Assembly: GCA_958295465.1 (NCBI GenBank)
Contig: OY282353.1
Coordinates: forward strand, 2,223,001 to 2,287,000
Direction: 5' to 3'
DNA from: an uncultured Gammaproteobacteria bacterium
GTDB lineage: Bacteria > Pseudomonadota > Gammaproteobacteria > HK1
DNA: 64,000 nucleotides
Below are positions 28,748-37,740 of this stretch, piece after piece. The position numbers and the translations under genes are program-made. Every line of letters begins with the position of its first letter. Position 1 is the first letter of the stretch. The notes beneath the pieces are model-generated. The model was not told where the DNA came from. It saw only the letters and a list, made by a program, of their open reading frames with translations, and ran no database searches.

Positions 28748-29671
28748 TCACGTGCGCTCCCGCGGCAGGCCGCGCGCCACGAAGTGGGGGTTGTCGAACC
28801 CCGGCTTGCCGTAGGTGAGCGGCGCGCCTTCAAGAGTCTCGACGCTGCCCCCTGCGGCGCTGAGGATCGCGTGACCGGCCGCGACGTCCCACTCCATGGT
28901 ACGGCCGAGGCGAGGATAGAGGTCTGCCGCTCCCTCGGCGATCCGGCAGAACTTCAGCGACGAGCCCGCGCTCACGACCTCGGAGACCTCGAACCGTTGG
29001 AGCCAGGCGTCGGTCTCGGGGTCGCGGTGCGAGCGGCTGGCGATCACCACGAGGCCGTCGTCGCCCGGCGTGCGGCAGGCGATCCGCTCCGCCGCGCCGG
29101 TTGTGCCGGCACCGGCGGGTACGGCGATACCGGCATCTCCCTCGGTACCGCCGGAGCCGGCGGCCGCGCTACCGATCCGGTCAGCGCCAGGAAAGGGAGC
29201 GGACCGGCAAGGTCTCCGATCGGTCAGGCCCGCCCTGCCGTCACCGCGGGTGCGCCACGCCACACCGTCGCCGGCCGTCCAGAACGTCTCGTCGAGGGCC
29301 GGGAGATGGACGACCCCCACGGTGGGCGCGACACCCTCGATAAGCGCGACGTTCACCGTGAACTCACCGTTGCGGCCGATGAACTCCCGGGTGCCGTCGA
29401 GCGGGTCGACGAGAAAGAACGGCCCGCCGCCGATCTCGGGAACCTTGCCGGCCGCGACCGACTCCTCCGCCACCACCGGGATCCCCGGGGCGCATTCCCC
29501 GAGCCCTTCCAGGATGACGCGCTCGGCGCGGGTGTCGGCCTCGGTGACCGGCGAGGCGTCGGCCTTGCCACGGACGGCGAAGTCGCTCGCGTACACCGCG
29601 AGGATCTCCCGCCCGGCCCGCAGGGCGATCTCGCGGATCGCCCTGGTGAGATCCGCCGGATCCGGAAGCAT
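28748..29671 (-). CDS. cysQ: 3'(2'),5'-bisphosphate nucleotidase CysQ
   Basis: CysQ hydrolyses 3'-phosphoadenosine 5'-phosphate to AMP, clearing a by-product of sulfate assimilation and sulfotransferase reactions. The inositol-monophosphatase signature is complete: VVAEES (metal ligand Glu), FLVDPLDGTREFI and, near the end, MEWDVAAGHAIL. At 307 residues it is longer than usual (about 250-270) owing to a Gly/Ala-rich insertion around residues 150-195. Its stop is one base from the upstream SDR gene end, suggesting one transcript. It could serve the sulfotransferases at 59-63 kb. Confidence 0.92.
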   Translation of the reverse strand: MLPDPADLTRAIREIALRAGREILAVYASDFAVRGKADASPVTEADTRAERVILEGLGECAPGIPVVAEESVAAGKVPEIGGGPFFLVDPLDGTREFIGRNGEFTVNVALIEGVAPTVGVVHLPALDETFWTAGDGVAWRTRGDGRAGLTDRRPCRSAPFPGADRIGSAAAGSGGTEGDAGIAVPAGAGTTGAAERIACRTPGDDGLVVIASRSHRDPETDAWLQRFEVSEVVSAGSSLKFCRIAEGAADLYPRLGRTMEWDVAAGHAILSAAGGSVETLEGAPLTYGKPGFDNPHFVARGLPRERT

Positions 29672-30418
29672 TCAGCGGCCTCCCGCCACGTCGAGGAACG
29701 AACCTGTCGTATACGAGGATTCGTCCGACGCCAGCCACAGGATGGCGCGCGCGACCTCGCTCGCCTCTCCGCCGCGCTTCATCGGAACACGCGCCTTCAG
29801 CCGGTCGACCCGCCCCGGCTCGCCGCCCAGCGCGTGGATGCGGGTGTAGATGATCCCCGGCCGCACCGCGTTGACGCGGATGCCTTCCTCCGCGACTTCG
29901 TGCGCGAGGCCGAGGGTCAGCGTGTCCACCGCGCTCTTCGATGCCGCGTAATCGATGTATTCGCCGGCGGAACCGAGCCGCGACGCGACGGACGAGACGT
30001 TCACGATGCGCCCGCCGGCGCCTCCGTGGCGGGTGGACATGCGCCGCACCGCGGCGCGGCAGCACATGAACACGCCGAGGACGTTGACCCGCAACGTGCG
30101 CTCGACGCGCTCGGCGGCCATCTCTTCGAGCCGCCTCTGGAGACCGAGCGAGCCCGCGTTGTTGACCAGCACCGCGAGCGTTCCGAACTCGGCATCGACG
30201 GCGGCGAACATCCGCTCCACGTCTTCCTCGTCCGCGACGTCGGCCCGGATCGTCAGCGCGCGGGCGCCGGCGCCCCGTACCTGCCCGGCGACGGATTCGG
30301 CCGCTCCGGGGTCCTGCCGGTAACCGATCGCCACATCGTATCCGCGCTCCGCTGCGAGCACTGCGGTCGCCGCCCCGATCCCCCGGCTCGCGCCGGTGAC
30401 GAGCATCACCTCCCGCAC
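29672..30418 (-). CDS. SDR-family NAD(P)-dependent oxidoreductase
   Basis: A 248-residue short-chain dehydrogenase. The cofactor motif TGASRGIG is near the N-terminus, NNAG follows, and the catalytic tetrad is visible as NVSSVASRLG with YAASK (Tyr and Lys). The GTG at 30418, giving VREVMLVTGASRGIGAATAV, has a GGGGAGG ribosome site 7 bases upstream and is preferred to the far ATG at 30658. Many SDRs of this type are annotated as sugar or glucose dehydrogenases; the substrate is not deducible. Immediately upstream of cysQ on the same strand. Confidence 0.88.
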   Translation of the reverse strand: MREVMLVTGASRGIGAATAVLAAERGYDVAIGYRQDPGAAESVAGQVRGAGARALTIRADVADEEDVERMFAAVDAEFGTLAVLVNNAGSLGLQRRLEEMAAERVERTLRVNVLGVFMCCRAAVRRMSTRHGGAGGRIVNVSSVASRLGSAGEYIDYAASKSAVDTLTLGLAHEVAEEGIRVNAVRPGIIYTRIHALGGEPGRVDRLKARVPMKRGGEASEVARAILWLASDESSYTTGSFLDVAGGR

Positions 30419-30507
30419 GTCCAGCCTCCCCGGGCCGAGCGCGGCCCCATGCCTGGAAAGGAGTGGACTATCCGTGTTTTGTCGGGGCGGTGTCCACCGC
30501 GGACGCC

Positions 30508-30547
30508 GGGCGGCGGCAATTCCCGCCAACGTCCCGGACACGGTCAT
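30508..30547 (+). repeat. Dispersed intergenic repeat, copy 2
   Basis: Matches 1307-1346 with two small indels, sharing GGGCGGCG, CCCGCCAACGTCCC and GGACAC then GGTC. It lies upstream of the SDR gene in otherwise unassigned sequence (30419-30752). Confidence 0.55.
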
Positions 30548-30646
30548 GCGGCGGGCGCATCGAGCGGGAGTACGGGCCGGCCGGACCTGCTGGTGCTGCG
30601 GCCGCGGCAGGCGGGCCAGCCGCCGGACCTGTGGGAGCGGGTCGTG

Positions 30647-30693
30647 GTCGAATACCAAGGTCCTGCGGGACCCGGTGCGCCGGGGTATTCGAC
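30647..30693 (+). other. Nested inverted repeat upstream of the tRNA
   Basis: Outer arms GTCGAATACC (30647-30656) and GGTATTCGAC (30684-30693) are perfect complements. Inside, GGTCCTGCGGGACC (30659-30672) forms a second hairpin. It lies about 60 bases before the tRNA promoter and may be a terminator of upstream transcription or a protein-binding site; no T-run follows. Confidence 0.5.
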
Positions 30694-30752
30694 AAGCAGG
30701 CCGGCAGATGGCGCGCGCGGCGTCTGCCGTTGAGAATTTCTGGTCCCGTGGG

Positions 30753-30782
30753 TTGAAACATCCACGTCAGTCTTCGTATCAT
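30753..30782 (+). promoter_or_regulatory. Sigma-70-like promoter of the initiator tRNA/rimP operon
   Basis: TTGAAA at 30753-30758 and TATCAT at 30777-30782 with an 18-base spacer. Initiation about 7 bases on would fall just before the tRNA at 30795. Fit to consensus and position support it; spacing is slightly long. Confidence 0.6.
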
Positions 30783-30794
30783 CACCGGTCCTGG

Positions 30795-30871
30795 TGCGGG
30801 GTGGAGCAGTCTGGCAGCTCGTCGGGCTCATAACCCGAAGGTCGCAGGTTCGAATCCTGCCCCCGCTACCA
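30795..30871 (+). tRNA. Initiator tRNA-fMet (CAU)
   Basis: A 77-nt cloverleaf with encoded CCA. D-stem GAGC/GCTC, anticodon stem and loop TCGGG-CTCATAA-CCCGA with anticodon CAT, T-arm GCAGG-TTCGAAT-CCTGC, acceptor from TGCGGGG and CCCCGCT. Three G:C pairs below the anticodon, A11:U24 and the absence of a 1:72 pair (here U and U) mark it as initiator, not elongator. The usual C1:A72 is replaced by U1:U72. It precedes rimP-nusA-infB, as metY does in gammaproteobacteria. Confidence 0.95.
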
Positions 30872-30880
30872 ACAGCCCAG

Positions 30881-30928
30881 GGCTCCGTTCGGAGCCGGAC
30901 AGAGAAGCCCCTTTCGAGGGGTTTTTTT
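30881..30928 (+). terminator. Intrinsic terminator after the initiator tRNA
   Basis: A GGCTCC-GTTC-GGAGCC hairpin at 30881-30896 is followed by the hairpin AAGCCCCT-TTCG-AGGGGTTT with a run of seven T at 30922-30928. The second structure is a classic rho-independent terminator, so part of tRNA transcription ends here and rimP depends on read-through or another promoter between 30929 and 31140. Confidence 0.85.
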
Positions 30929-31140
30929 GTGGCGGTGCGACGGGGCTTCCGAATGGAAGCGGGGTGGAAAAGTGGGCCGTGTGCCCACTTTTCCGTTTAT
31001 GAAGCCGGCGCGGTTTCGGACGGAGAGAGCGGCCTTGTCCCGCCTGCAGGCGGGAGGAGCCGGGGAAAGCAGCCAGGATCGATCGGGAGGGCGCCCGCGA
31101 GACCACGGCGCCGGGGACCGGTCGCATCGCGGCGGACGAC

Positions 31141-31653
31141 ATGATGCACGAGCGAGAGGCCCGACTGTACGCGCTGATCGAGCCCACGGTGAGCTCGCTC
31201 GGATTCGATCTGGTGGGGGTGCTTTGGCGTAGCGGGCGTCCACGGGGTCTGGTCCGGGTCTATATCGATCATGACGAGGGAGTGACGGTGGACGACTGTG
31301 CCCGGGTGAGCCATCGGATCGCCGGATTGCTCGACGTGGAGGATCCGATGCCCGGTGAGTACGACCTGGAGGTCTCCTCGCCCGGCGCGGATCGTCCGCT
31401 GTTCGTCGAGCGCGACTTCGCCCGCTTTGCCGGTGCCGGCCTGAAGGTGACCCTGCGCGGCCCGTCCGCGGGACGGCGCCGTTTCACCGGCACCCTCGGC
31501 GGATATGAAGACGGGGTCGTCCTCGTCGATGAGCACGGCATGGAGCATCGCTTCGCGATCTCGGACATCGAGAGCGCGAGACTGGTGACACAGTCAGGTG
31601 AAACTGATCCGGAATCGCCGGCCGGCGATTCACCGCACGAGCGCGAGACATGA
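31141..31653 (+). CDS. rimP: Ribosome maturation factor RimP
   Basis: RimP helps assemble the 30S subunit. The 170-residue protein starts MMHEREARLYALIEPTVSSL and contains LVRVYIDHDEGVTVDDCARV and YDLEVSSPGADRPL, the family signature, followed by a C-terminal Sm-like fold. The tail beyond about residue 152 is a polar extension. Start could be either of two adjacent ATG codons (31141 or 31144). The last bases overlap the nusA start as ATGA. Confidence 0.95.
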   Translation: MMHEREARLYALIEPTVSSLGFDLVGVLWRSGRPRGLVRVYIDHDEGVTVDDCARVSHRIAGLLDVEDPMPGEYDLEVSSPGADRPLFVERDFARFAGAGLKVTLRGPSAGRRRFTGTLGGYEDGVVLVDEHGMEHRFAISDIESARLVTQSGETDPESPAGDSPHERET

Positions 31654-33284
31654 GCAAAGAGATTCTGAACGTCGTCGAGGTCGTATCGGCCGAGAAGGGC
31701 GTCGCGAAGGAGATCATCTTCGAAGCGATCGAAGCCGCTCTGGCGAGCGCGACCCGCAAACGCCACCCCGAGGACCTCGACGTGCGGGTAAGCATCGACC
31801 GCGAGACCGGTGATTACGAGACGTTTCGGCGATGGGAGGTCGTCGACGATGCGTCCGTGGTCTTCACCCAGGAAGAGGCTGACGCCGAGCTCGCCAGGTT
31901 GCTTGCCGAGGCGCCGCCCCCCGAGGATGACGACGGCGCTCAGGGCGATGTCGAAGAGCCCGAGGAGCCGACCGGGCCGCGGGTCTTCGACCCGAATCGC
32001 CAGATACTGTACGACGCCGCGTCCGAGCGGATGCCGGGACTCGAGATCGGAGACTTCGTGGAGGAGCGGATCGAATCGGTGGCGTTCGGCCGGATCGCCG
32101 CGCAGACCGCCAAGCAGGTCATCGTGCAGAAGGTCCGCGAGGCCGAGCGCGCACAGGTCATCGAGGCGTACCAGGATCGGGTCGGCGACATGGTGACCGG
32201 GGTCGTCAAGCGCCTGGAACGAGGCAGCATCCTCCTCGACCTCGGTGGCAACGCCGAGGCCGTCGTCGGCCGGGAGGAGGCCATCCCACGCGAGATCGCG
32301 CGTCCGGGAGATCGGCTCCGCGGCTATCTGCAGGATGTGCGCGCCGAGGCGCGCGGCCCCCAATTGTTCGTGAGCCGGACCGCATCCGAACTCATGGTGC
32401 GCCTGTTCACCCTCGAGGTGCCGGAGATCGCCGAAGGACTGATCGAGATCATGGGATGCGCGCGCGACCCCGGGTCACGAGCGAAGATCGGGGTTCGCAG
32501 CAACGTGCCGCGTATCGATCCGGTCGGGGCATGTGTCGGCATGCGCGGCTCCCGGGTGCAGGCGGTGTCGAACGAACTCGCGGGTGAGCGGGTGGATATC
32601 ATCCTTTGGGACGAGAACCCCGCCCAGTACGTCATCAACGCGATGTCCCCGGCCGAGGTGGTCTCGATCATGGTCGACGAAGAGTCGAAAGCGATGGATG
32701 TCGCGGTCCAGGAGGAGCAGCTTTCCCAGGCCATCGGCCGCGGCGGACAGAACGTGCGTCTGGCCAGCCAACTGACGCAGTGGCAGATCAACGTGATGAC
32801 CGAACAGCAGGCCGACGAGAAGAACGAGATGGAGGCGGGCAAGTTTCTCAGCCTGTTCAGGGATCAGCTCGACGTCGACGAGGAGGTCGCGCTCATTCTT
32901 CTCCAGGAAGGGTTCACCAGCATCGAAGAAGTCGCCTACGTGCCCGAGGCCGAGATGCTCGCGATCGACGAGTTCGATGAGGAGATCTGCCGGGAGCTGC
33001 AGTCGCGAGCCCGCGACGTGCTGCTCATCCGGGAGATCGCGAGCGAGGAGGGGGTCTCGAGCGGAGCCCCGGCCGAGGATCTTCTCCTCCTGGACGGTAT
33101 GGACACCGAGCTCGCCTACGGGCTGGCGGCCAAGGGCGTCACCACGAGAGAGGAGCTCGCGGAGCTGTCGGTGGACGATTTCACCGAGATCATGGAGATC
33201 GACCCGGAACGCGCGGGGAAGCTGATCATGACCGCGCGCGCCATCTGGTTCGAGCAGGAAGAGGCCGAGAGCCAGCCGCGGTAA
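31650..33284 (+). CDS. nusA: Transcription termination/antitermination factor NusA
   Basis: NusA binds RNA polymerase and controls pausing, termination and antitermination. The 544-residue product has the N-terminal polymerase-binding domain, an S1 domain near VGDMVTGVVKRLERGSILLD (about residue 178), two KH domains (IDPVGACVGMRGSRVQAV and LSQAIGRGGQNVRLASQL) and two C-terminal acidic repeats as in gammaproteobacteria. An acidic insertion of about 20 residues (PPPEDDDGAQGDVEEPEEP) lies in the N-terminal domain. Overlaps rimP and precedes infB by 21 bases. Confidence 0.97.
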   Translation: MSKEILNVVEVVSAEKGVAKEIIFEAIEAALASATRKRHPEDLDVRVSIDRETGDYETFRRWEVVDDASVVFTQEEADAELARLLAEAPPPEDDDGAQGDVEEPEEPTGPRVFDPNRQILYDAASERMPGLEIGDFVEERIESVAFGRIAAQTAKQVIVQKVREAERAQVIEAYQDRVGDMVTGVVKRLERGSILLDLGGNAEAVVGREEAIPREIARPGDRLRGYLQDVRAEARGPQLFVSRTASELMVRLFTLEVPEIAEGLIEIMGCARDPGSRAKIGVRSNVPRIDPVGACVGMRGSRVQAVSNELAGERVDIILWDENPAQYVINAMSPAEVVSIMVDEESKAMDVAVQEEQLSQAIGRGGQNVRLASQLTQWQINVMTEQQADEKNEMEAGKFLSLFRDQLDVDEEVALILLQEGFTSIEEVAYVPEAEMLAIDEFDEEICRELQSRARDVLLIREIASEEGVSSGAPAEDLLLLDGMDTELAYGLAAKGVTTREELAELSVDDFTEIMEIDPERAGKLIMTARAIWFEQEEAESQPR

Positions 33285-33305
33285 AGAGTCCCAGGAGTCT
33301 TCAAG

Positions 33306-35897
33306 ATGGCCGCAACAACGGTGCGAGAGCTGGCCGACAATTTCGGTATCCCCGTCGAAAGATTGTTGGCACAGCTTGGCGAATCGGGGCTTCCGCATAT
33401 TGAAGCCGACCAGCAGATCAACGAGCAGCAGAGGGATCAGTGGCTGACACACCTGCGCCGCCTGCACGGCAAGGGCGGAGCCGAGCCGGCCGCCCCTCGC
33501 AAGATCACCTTGAGGCGGAAGTCGGTGAGCGAGCTGAGGATCGCCTCGCCGCAGGGCCGCCGGAAGACGGTGGTGGTCGAGACGCGCGGGCGGCGGACGT
33601 ACGCGCCGGGCGCCGGCCCGCGAGCCGACACGAGGGTTGCCGCGGCCGGGGAAGAGGGCGATGCCAAGGCGCGTATGAACGCCGCGAAGCGCGCCTTGCA
33701 GGAAGAGGCGAAGCGCCGCCAGCAGGAGCTCGACGAGACCCTCCGGGCGGAAGCGGAGGCACGGGAGAAGGCCGAGGCGCTGCGCAAGCTGGGCGATCCC
33801 GAGAAGAAGAAGCGCGCCCCGATCGAAGAGCAGCCCGCGCCGGAACCGCCATCCGAGCCTGCCGAGGCCGCGCCTCCGGTCGCCGAAGCGGCGGCGGTCG
33901 CTGTCCCCGCAGCTCCGATCACCCCGCCGGCGCCTTCCGCCAAACCGGCTCCGGCTCCCTCACGTCGTCCCGACGCCAAGCGTGGAGAGCGCGGTGGCCG
34001 ACGCGAGCGAGGACGGAGAAGCCGTGAAGAGCTGCACGTCGCGAGCGACAAGGCGGGCCGCCGCCGCAAGAAGCAGAAATCGCGATCGGTGGTTCGTACC
34101 CAGCCCGCGCGCCACGCTTTCGAGATGCCCACCGCACCGGTCGTGCGCGAGGTCGCCATTCCCGAGACCATCACGGTAGGAGAGCTCGCCCAGAAGATGT
34201 CGATCAAGGCCACCGAGCTGATCAAGGCGCTGATGGGACTCGGCATGATGGTGACCATCAACCAGGTCATCGATCAGGATGCGGCGGTGATCGTCGTGGA
34301 GGAGCTTGGCCATGTCGCGAAGCCGGTCAAGGAGAGCACCATCGAGGAAGAGGTGCTGCAGACGGGCGACGAAGACGAATACCCGGTGACGCCCCGCTCG
34401 CCGGTGGTGACCGTCATGGGCCACGTCGATCACGGCAAGACCTCGCTCCTCGACTACATCCGGACCGCGAAGGTGGCGGCCGGAGAGGCGGGCGGCATCA
34501 CCCAGCACATCGGCGCCTACCACGTCGAAACCCCGCGGGGGAACGTCACCTTTCTCGATACGCCGGGCCACGCGGCGTTTACCGCGATGCGGGCGCGCGG
34601 CGCCCGGGCGACGGACATCGTGGTGCTGGTGGTGGCGGCGGACGATGGGGTCATGCCCCAGACGGTCGAGGCGCTCACCCACGCGAAGGCGGCGGACGTG
34701 CCCATCGTGGTCGCCGTCAACAAGATCGACAGGGAGGACGCGGACCCGGAGCGCATCCGCCAATCCCTCGCCACCCACGAGATCGTGCCCGAGGACTGGG
34801 GCGGAGAGACCATGTTCGTGGACGTCTCGGCGCTGACCGGCCAGGGCGTCGACGACCTGCTGGAGGTCATCGGGCTCCAGGCGGAAGTGCTCGAGCTTTC
34901 CGCGCCCGAGGAAGGCCCCGCCCGCGGTGTCGTCGTCGAGTCCCGGATCGAACGCGGGCGCGGCCCGGTCGCCACCGTGCTCGTGCAGGCGGGTCGGCTC
35001 GCGAAGGGAGACATTCTCCTTGCCGGCCAGGAGTTCGGCCGCGTGCGAGGGCTGTTCGACGAGACGGGCACGGAGACGCCCTCGGCCGGCCCGTCGACCC
35101 CGGTGGAGGTGCTGGGACTGTCCGGGCCGCCGGATGCGGGCGACGAGGCAGTGGTCGTCGCCGATGAGCGCAAGGCGCGCGAGATCGCGAGCTTCCGGCA
35201 CGGGAAGTATCGCGAGGTCCGGCTTGTCCGGCGGCAGACGGCAAAGCTCGAAAACGTCTTCGAGCAGATGAAGGAGGGCGAGACCCATACCCTCAACGTC
35301 ATCGTCAAGGCCGACGTCCAGGGCTCGGTCGAGGCGCTTCGCGACACGCTGATCCAGCTTTCCACCGAGGAGGTGAAGGTCAACGTGGTGGCGGCGGCGG
35401 CGGGAGGCATCAGCGAAACCGATGCGAATCTCGCGGTCGCCTCGAACGCGATCGTCATCGGCTTCAACGTGCGTGCGGATGCCGCAGCACGCCGGGTCAT
35501 CGAGACGGAGTTGGTGGATCTGCGGTACTTCAGCGTGATCTACGAGGTCATCGATACGGTGAAGCAGGCGATGAGCGGCATGCTGGCCCCGGAGGTCAGG
35601 GAGGAGATCGTCGGCATCGCCGAGGTGCGGGACGTCTTCCGCTCGAAGCGGTTCGGGAACATCGCGGGTTGCCTGGTCTCCGAGGGCGTGGTGCGCAGGA
35701 GCAACCCGATCCGCGTTCTGCGTGACAGCGTCGTCATCTACGAAGGCGAGCTGGAGTCGTTGCGCCGGTTCCAGGACGACGTGAGCGAGGTTCGCGCGGG
35801 GACCGAGTGCGGTATCGGCGTCCGCCACTACAACGACGTCAAGGCGGGAGACCAGATCGAGGTCTACGAACGTATCCGGATCGAGCGCTCGGTGTGA
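33306..35897 (+). CDS. infB: Translation initiation factor IF-2
   Basis: IF-2 places initiator tRNA on the 30S subunit using GTP. The 863-residue protein has an N-terminal IF2_N module ([19 protein letters not shown]), a long charged Ala/Pro/Lys-rich linker, a second IF2_N module ([20 protein letters not shown]), the G domain with GHVDHGKT at residues 372-379, DTPGH and NKID, then domains II, III and the fMet-tRNA-binding C-terminus. Full length. It shares a transcript with the genes on both sides and is co-located with the initiator tRNA it uses. Confidence 0.98.
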   Translation: MAATTVRELADNFGIPVERLLAQLGESGLPHIEADQQINEQQRDQWLTHLRRLHGKGGAEPAAPRKITLRRKSVSELRIASPQGRRKTVVVETRGRRTYAPGAGPRADTRVAAAGEEGDAKARMNAAKRALQEEAKRRQQELDETLRAEAEAREKAEALRKLGDPEKKKRAPIEEQPAPEPPSEPAEAAPPVAEAAAVAVPAAPITPPAPSAKPAPAPSRRPDAKRGERGGRRERGRRSREELHVASDKAGRRRKKQKSRSVVRTQPARHAFEMPTAPVVREVAIPETITVGELAQKMSIKATELIKALMGLGMMVTINQVIDQDAAVIVVEELGHVAKPVKESTIEEEVLQTGDEDEYPVTPRSPVVTVMGHVDHGKTSLLDYIRTAKVAAGEAGGITQHIGAYHVETPRGNVTFLDTPGHAAFTAMRARGARATDIVVLVVAADDGVMPQTVEALTHAKAADVPIVVAVNKIDREDADPERIRQSLATHEIVPEDWGGETMFVDVSALTGQGVDDLLEVIGLQAEVLELSAPEEGPARGVVVESRIERGRGPVATVLVQAGRLAKGDILLAGQEFGRVRGLFDETGTETPSAGPSTPVEVLGLSGPPDAGDEAVVVADERKAREIASFRHGKYREVRLVRRQTAKLENVFEQMKEGETHTLNVIVKADVQGSVEALRDTLIQLSTEEVKVNVVAAAAGGISETDANLAVASNAIVIGFNVRADAAARRVIETELVDLRYFSVIYEVIDTVKQAMSGMLAPEVREEIVGIAEVRDVFRSKRFGNIAGCLVSEGVVRRSNPIRVLRDSVVIYEGELESLRRFQDDVSEVRAGTECGIGVRHYNDVKAGDQIEVYERIRIERSV

Positions 35898-35925
35898 ATC
35901 GCCGGATGGCGGGGCGCGAAAGAGG

Positions 35926-36303
35926 ATGGGACAGACCGGGTACAGCCGATCGATCCGGGTGGCGGATCAGATCCAGCGCGAGGTCGCACTCCTCGTCGCC
36001 CGCGAGGTGACGGACCCGAGGGTGGGTGAGGTGACGGTGTCGGGGGTCGATCTCTCCCCCGACATGCGCCATGCCAAGGTGCTGGTGACGCCGGCTCGCG
36101 GGACCGACGGCGACGCGTCGGTGGAAGCGCTGAACCACGCGGCCGGCTTTCTGCGCTCCCGCCTCGGCCGCCGGGTCCGCATGCGCCGCCTGCCGCGCCT
36201 GGTGTTCGAGCACGATCGGACCCTCGAACGGGCGCTGCGGATCGACGCCCTGATCGGCGGGACGCGCGTAGCGGCTCGTCCTGCCGACGGCGAGCCGTGC
36301 TGA
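35926..36303 (+). CDS. rbfA: Ribosome-binding factor A
   Basis: RbfA is a KH-fold cold-shock factor for 16S 5' end maturation. The 125-residue protein includes SRSIRVADQIQREVALLVAR-like N-terminal sequence, VTVSGVDLSPDMRHAKVLV and a C-terminal RRVRMRRLPRLVFEHDRTLE, typical of the family. Lies 28 bases after infB and 12 before truB. Confidence 0.95.
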   Translation: MGQTGYSRSIRVADQIQREVALLVAREVTDPRVGEVTVSGVDLSPDMRHAKVLVTPARGTDGDASVEALNHAAGFLRSRLGRRVRMRRLPRLVFEHDRTLERALRIDALIGGTRVAARPADGEPC

Positions 36304-36315
36304 GGTATCGGGACG

Positions 36316-37230
36316 ATGCGAAGACCTCGCGGGCGGGCGGTCAACGGCATTCTCGTTCTCGACAAGCCCATCGGGATGAGTTCGAACGAGGCGCTCCAGC
36401 AGGTCAAGCGACTCTACCGCGCGCGCAAGGCGGGGCATACCGGCAGCCTCGACCGGCTCGCGAGCGGCGTCCTGCCGATCTGCTTCGGTGAAGCGACCAA
36501 GCTTTCCGGCTACCTGCTGAATGCCGACAAGCACTACGTCGCCACGTTCCAGCTCGGGGTGACCACGTCCACCGGCGACGCGGAGGGAGAGGTGGTTTCG
36601 CGCCGTCCGGTGCCGGCGTTGTCCGCGACCGCGGTCGAGCGTGCGGTGGCGCGGTTCCGCGGCGAGATCGAGCAGATCCCTCCCATGCACTCGGCGCTGA
36701 AGTACAAGGGGAAGCGTCTCTACCAGCTCGCACACGAAGGCATCGTGGTCGAGCGGCAGCCGCGCCCCGTCACCATCCACCGTTTCGACGTGCTGCACAC
36801 CGAAGGCGAGCGCATCGAGGTCGAGGTGCTGTGCTCGAAGGGGACGTATGTCCGCACCCTGGCGGAGGACCTCGGAACGGTGCTCGGCTGTGGCGCGAGC
36901 GTGGCGGCGTTGCGCCGGGTCGGCGCCGGCCCCTTCACCGCCGATGACATGCTGGGGCTGCCGGCCATCGAGTCGCTCGAGGAGGGTGGTTCGGCCGCCC
37001 TCGATGCGCGGTTGCGCCCGATGGAGGCGGCGGTCTCCCAGTGGCCGAGCGTGCTGCTGACCGAGGGCGTCGCGTTCTACCTCCGCAAGGGGCAGCCGGT
37101 TCTGGTGCCGCATTCGCCCACGGAGGGCTGGGTGCGGATCCACTCGGAGCGCGCGGGATTCATCGGCGTCGGCGAGGTATTGGACGACGGGCGGATCGCA
37201 CCGCGCCGACTGTTCGTGCCAAGCTCATGA
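36316..37230 (+). CDS. truB: tRNA pseudouridine-55 synthase
   Basis: TruB makes the T-loop pseudouridine of tRNAs. The 304-residue enzyme starts MRRPRGRAVNGILVLDKPIG and holds the catalytic Asp46 in HTGSLDRLASGVLPICFGEA. The residue after the catalytic Asp is Arg, where Pro is usual (SLDPLASG), a noteworthy change. The rest (RFRGEIEQIPPMHSALKYKG, SKGTYVRTLAEDLG) is normal, with a C-terminal PUA-like domain. Followed by a 111-base gap holding the rpsO promoter. Confidence 0.95.
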   Translation: MRRPRGRAVNGILVLDKPIGMSSNEALQQVKRLYRARKAGHTGSLDRLASGVLPICFGEATKLSGYLLNADKHYVATFQLGVTTSTGDAEGEVVSRRPVPALSATAVERAVARFRGEIEQIPPMHSALKYKGKRLYQLAHEGIVVERQPRPVTIHRFDVLHTEGERIEVEVLCSKGTYVRTLAEDLGTVLGCGASVAALRRVGAGPFTADDMLGLPAIESLEEGGSAALDARLRPMEAAVSQWPSVLLTEGVAFYLRKGQPVLVPHSPTEGWVRIHSERAGFIGVGEVLDDGRIAPRRLFVPSS

Positions 37231-37282
37231 AAATCAAAATTTTATCAACAGGTTGTCGCTGATACCGAGACTTCGCCGAACC

Positions 37283-37311
37283 TTGGCAGGCGGGTCGGTG
37301 ACGGTTAGAAT
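37283..37311 (+). promoter_or_regulatory. Sigma-70-like promoter of rpsO
   Basis: TTGGCA at 37283-37288 and TAGAAT at 37306-37311 with the optimal 17-base spacer. Transcription would start near 37318, giving a short leader before rpsO at 37342, with a GAGAGAGGA ribosome site between. Position matches the separate rpsO promoter known in other gammaproteobacteria. Confidence 0.75.
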
Positions 37312-37341
37312 GCGCGACCTTCGCGAGAGAGGACGGAATCG

Positions 37342-37611
37342 ATGTCGTTGTCCGTGGTCCTGAAGGCGGGAATCGTCGAGGAGCACAAGCGCGGTGAGCG
37401 GGATACGGGGTCGCCCGAGGTCCAGGTGGCGTTGCTCTCGCGCCGTATTGCGCACCTGACCGAGCACTTCCGCGCGCATTCGCACGATTTCCACTCCCGC
37501 CAGGGCCTGCTGAAGCTCGTCAGCCAGCGGCGCAAGCTGCTCGACTACCTCCGGCGCAAGGACGTCGAGCGGTACCGGGCACTCATTGCAAAGCTCGGCC
37601 TGCGTCGCTGA
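37342..37611 (+). CDS. rpsO: 30S ribosomal protein S15
   Basis: S15 binds 16S rRNA early in platform assembly. The 89-residue product has the conserved [16 protein letters not shown] and [20 protein letters not shown] and ends in [16 protein letters not shown]. Full length with a strong ribosome site. In enterics S15 represses its own translation through the leader; a similar arrangement here is possible but no pseudoknot was verified. Confidence 0.98.
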   Translation: MSLSVVLKAGIVEEHKRGERDTGSPEVQVALLSRRIAHLTEHFRAHSHDFHSRQGLLKLVSQRRKLLDYLRRKDVERYRALIAKLGLRR

Positions 37612-37621
37612 TCCGACCCTC

Positions 37622-37649
37622 GATGTCACCATCGGCCGATGATGACATC
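37622..37649 (+). promoter_or_regulatory. rpsO-pnp intergenic hairpin
   Basis: GATGTCACCATCGG (37622-37635) and CCGATGATGACATC (37636-37649) form a 14-base inverted repeat with one mismatch and no spacer, so the helix would close with a small loop taken from the arms. It begins 10 bases after the rpsO stop. No T-run follows, so an RNase processing site, as precedes pnp in E. coli, is more likely than an intrinsic terminator. Confidence 0.65.
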
Positions 37650-37740
37650 GCCTGCGTTGTCGTCCCTCTCCTCTTCACCCCCCTGACGTGTGCTTCGCGC
37701 CCCGGTCGGGCGTTCCGCCACGCTTTGCAAGGTTGAGCCC

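Noticed and set aside
28691..30733. Plus-strand frame of 680 codons over cysQ and the SDR
   Set aside because: It is the reverse shadow of two well-recognised minus-strand genes.
30795..30871. Elongator tRNA-Met or tRNA-Ile(CAU)
   Set aside because: Three G:C pairs in the anticodon stem, A11:U24 and the 1:72 mismatch identify an initiator.
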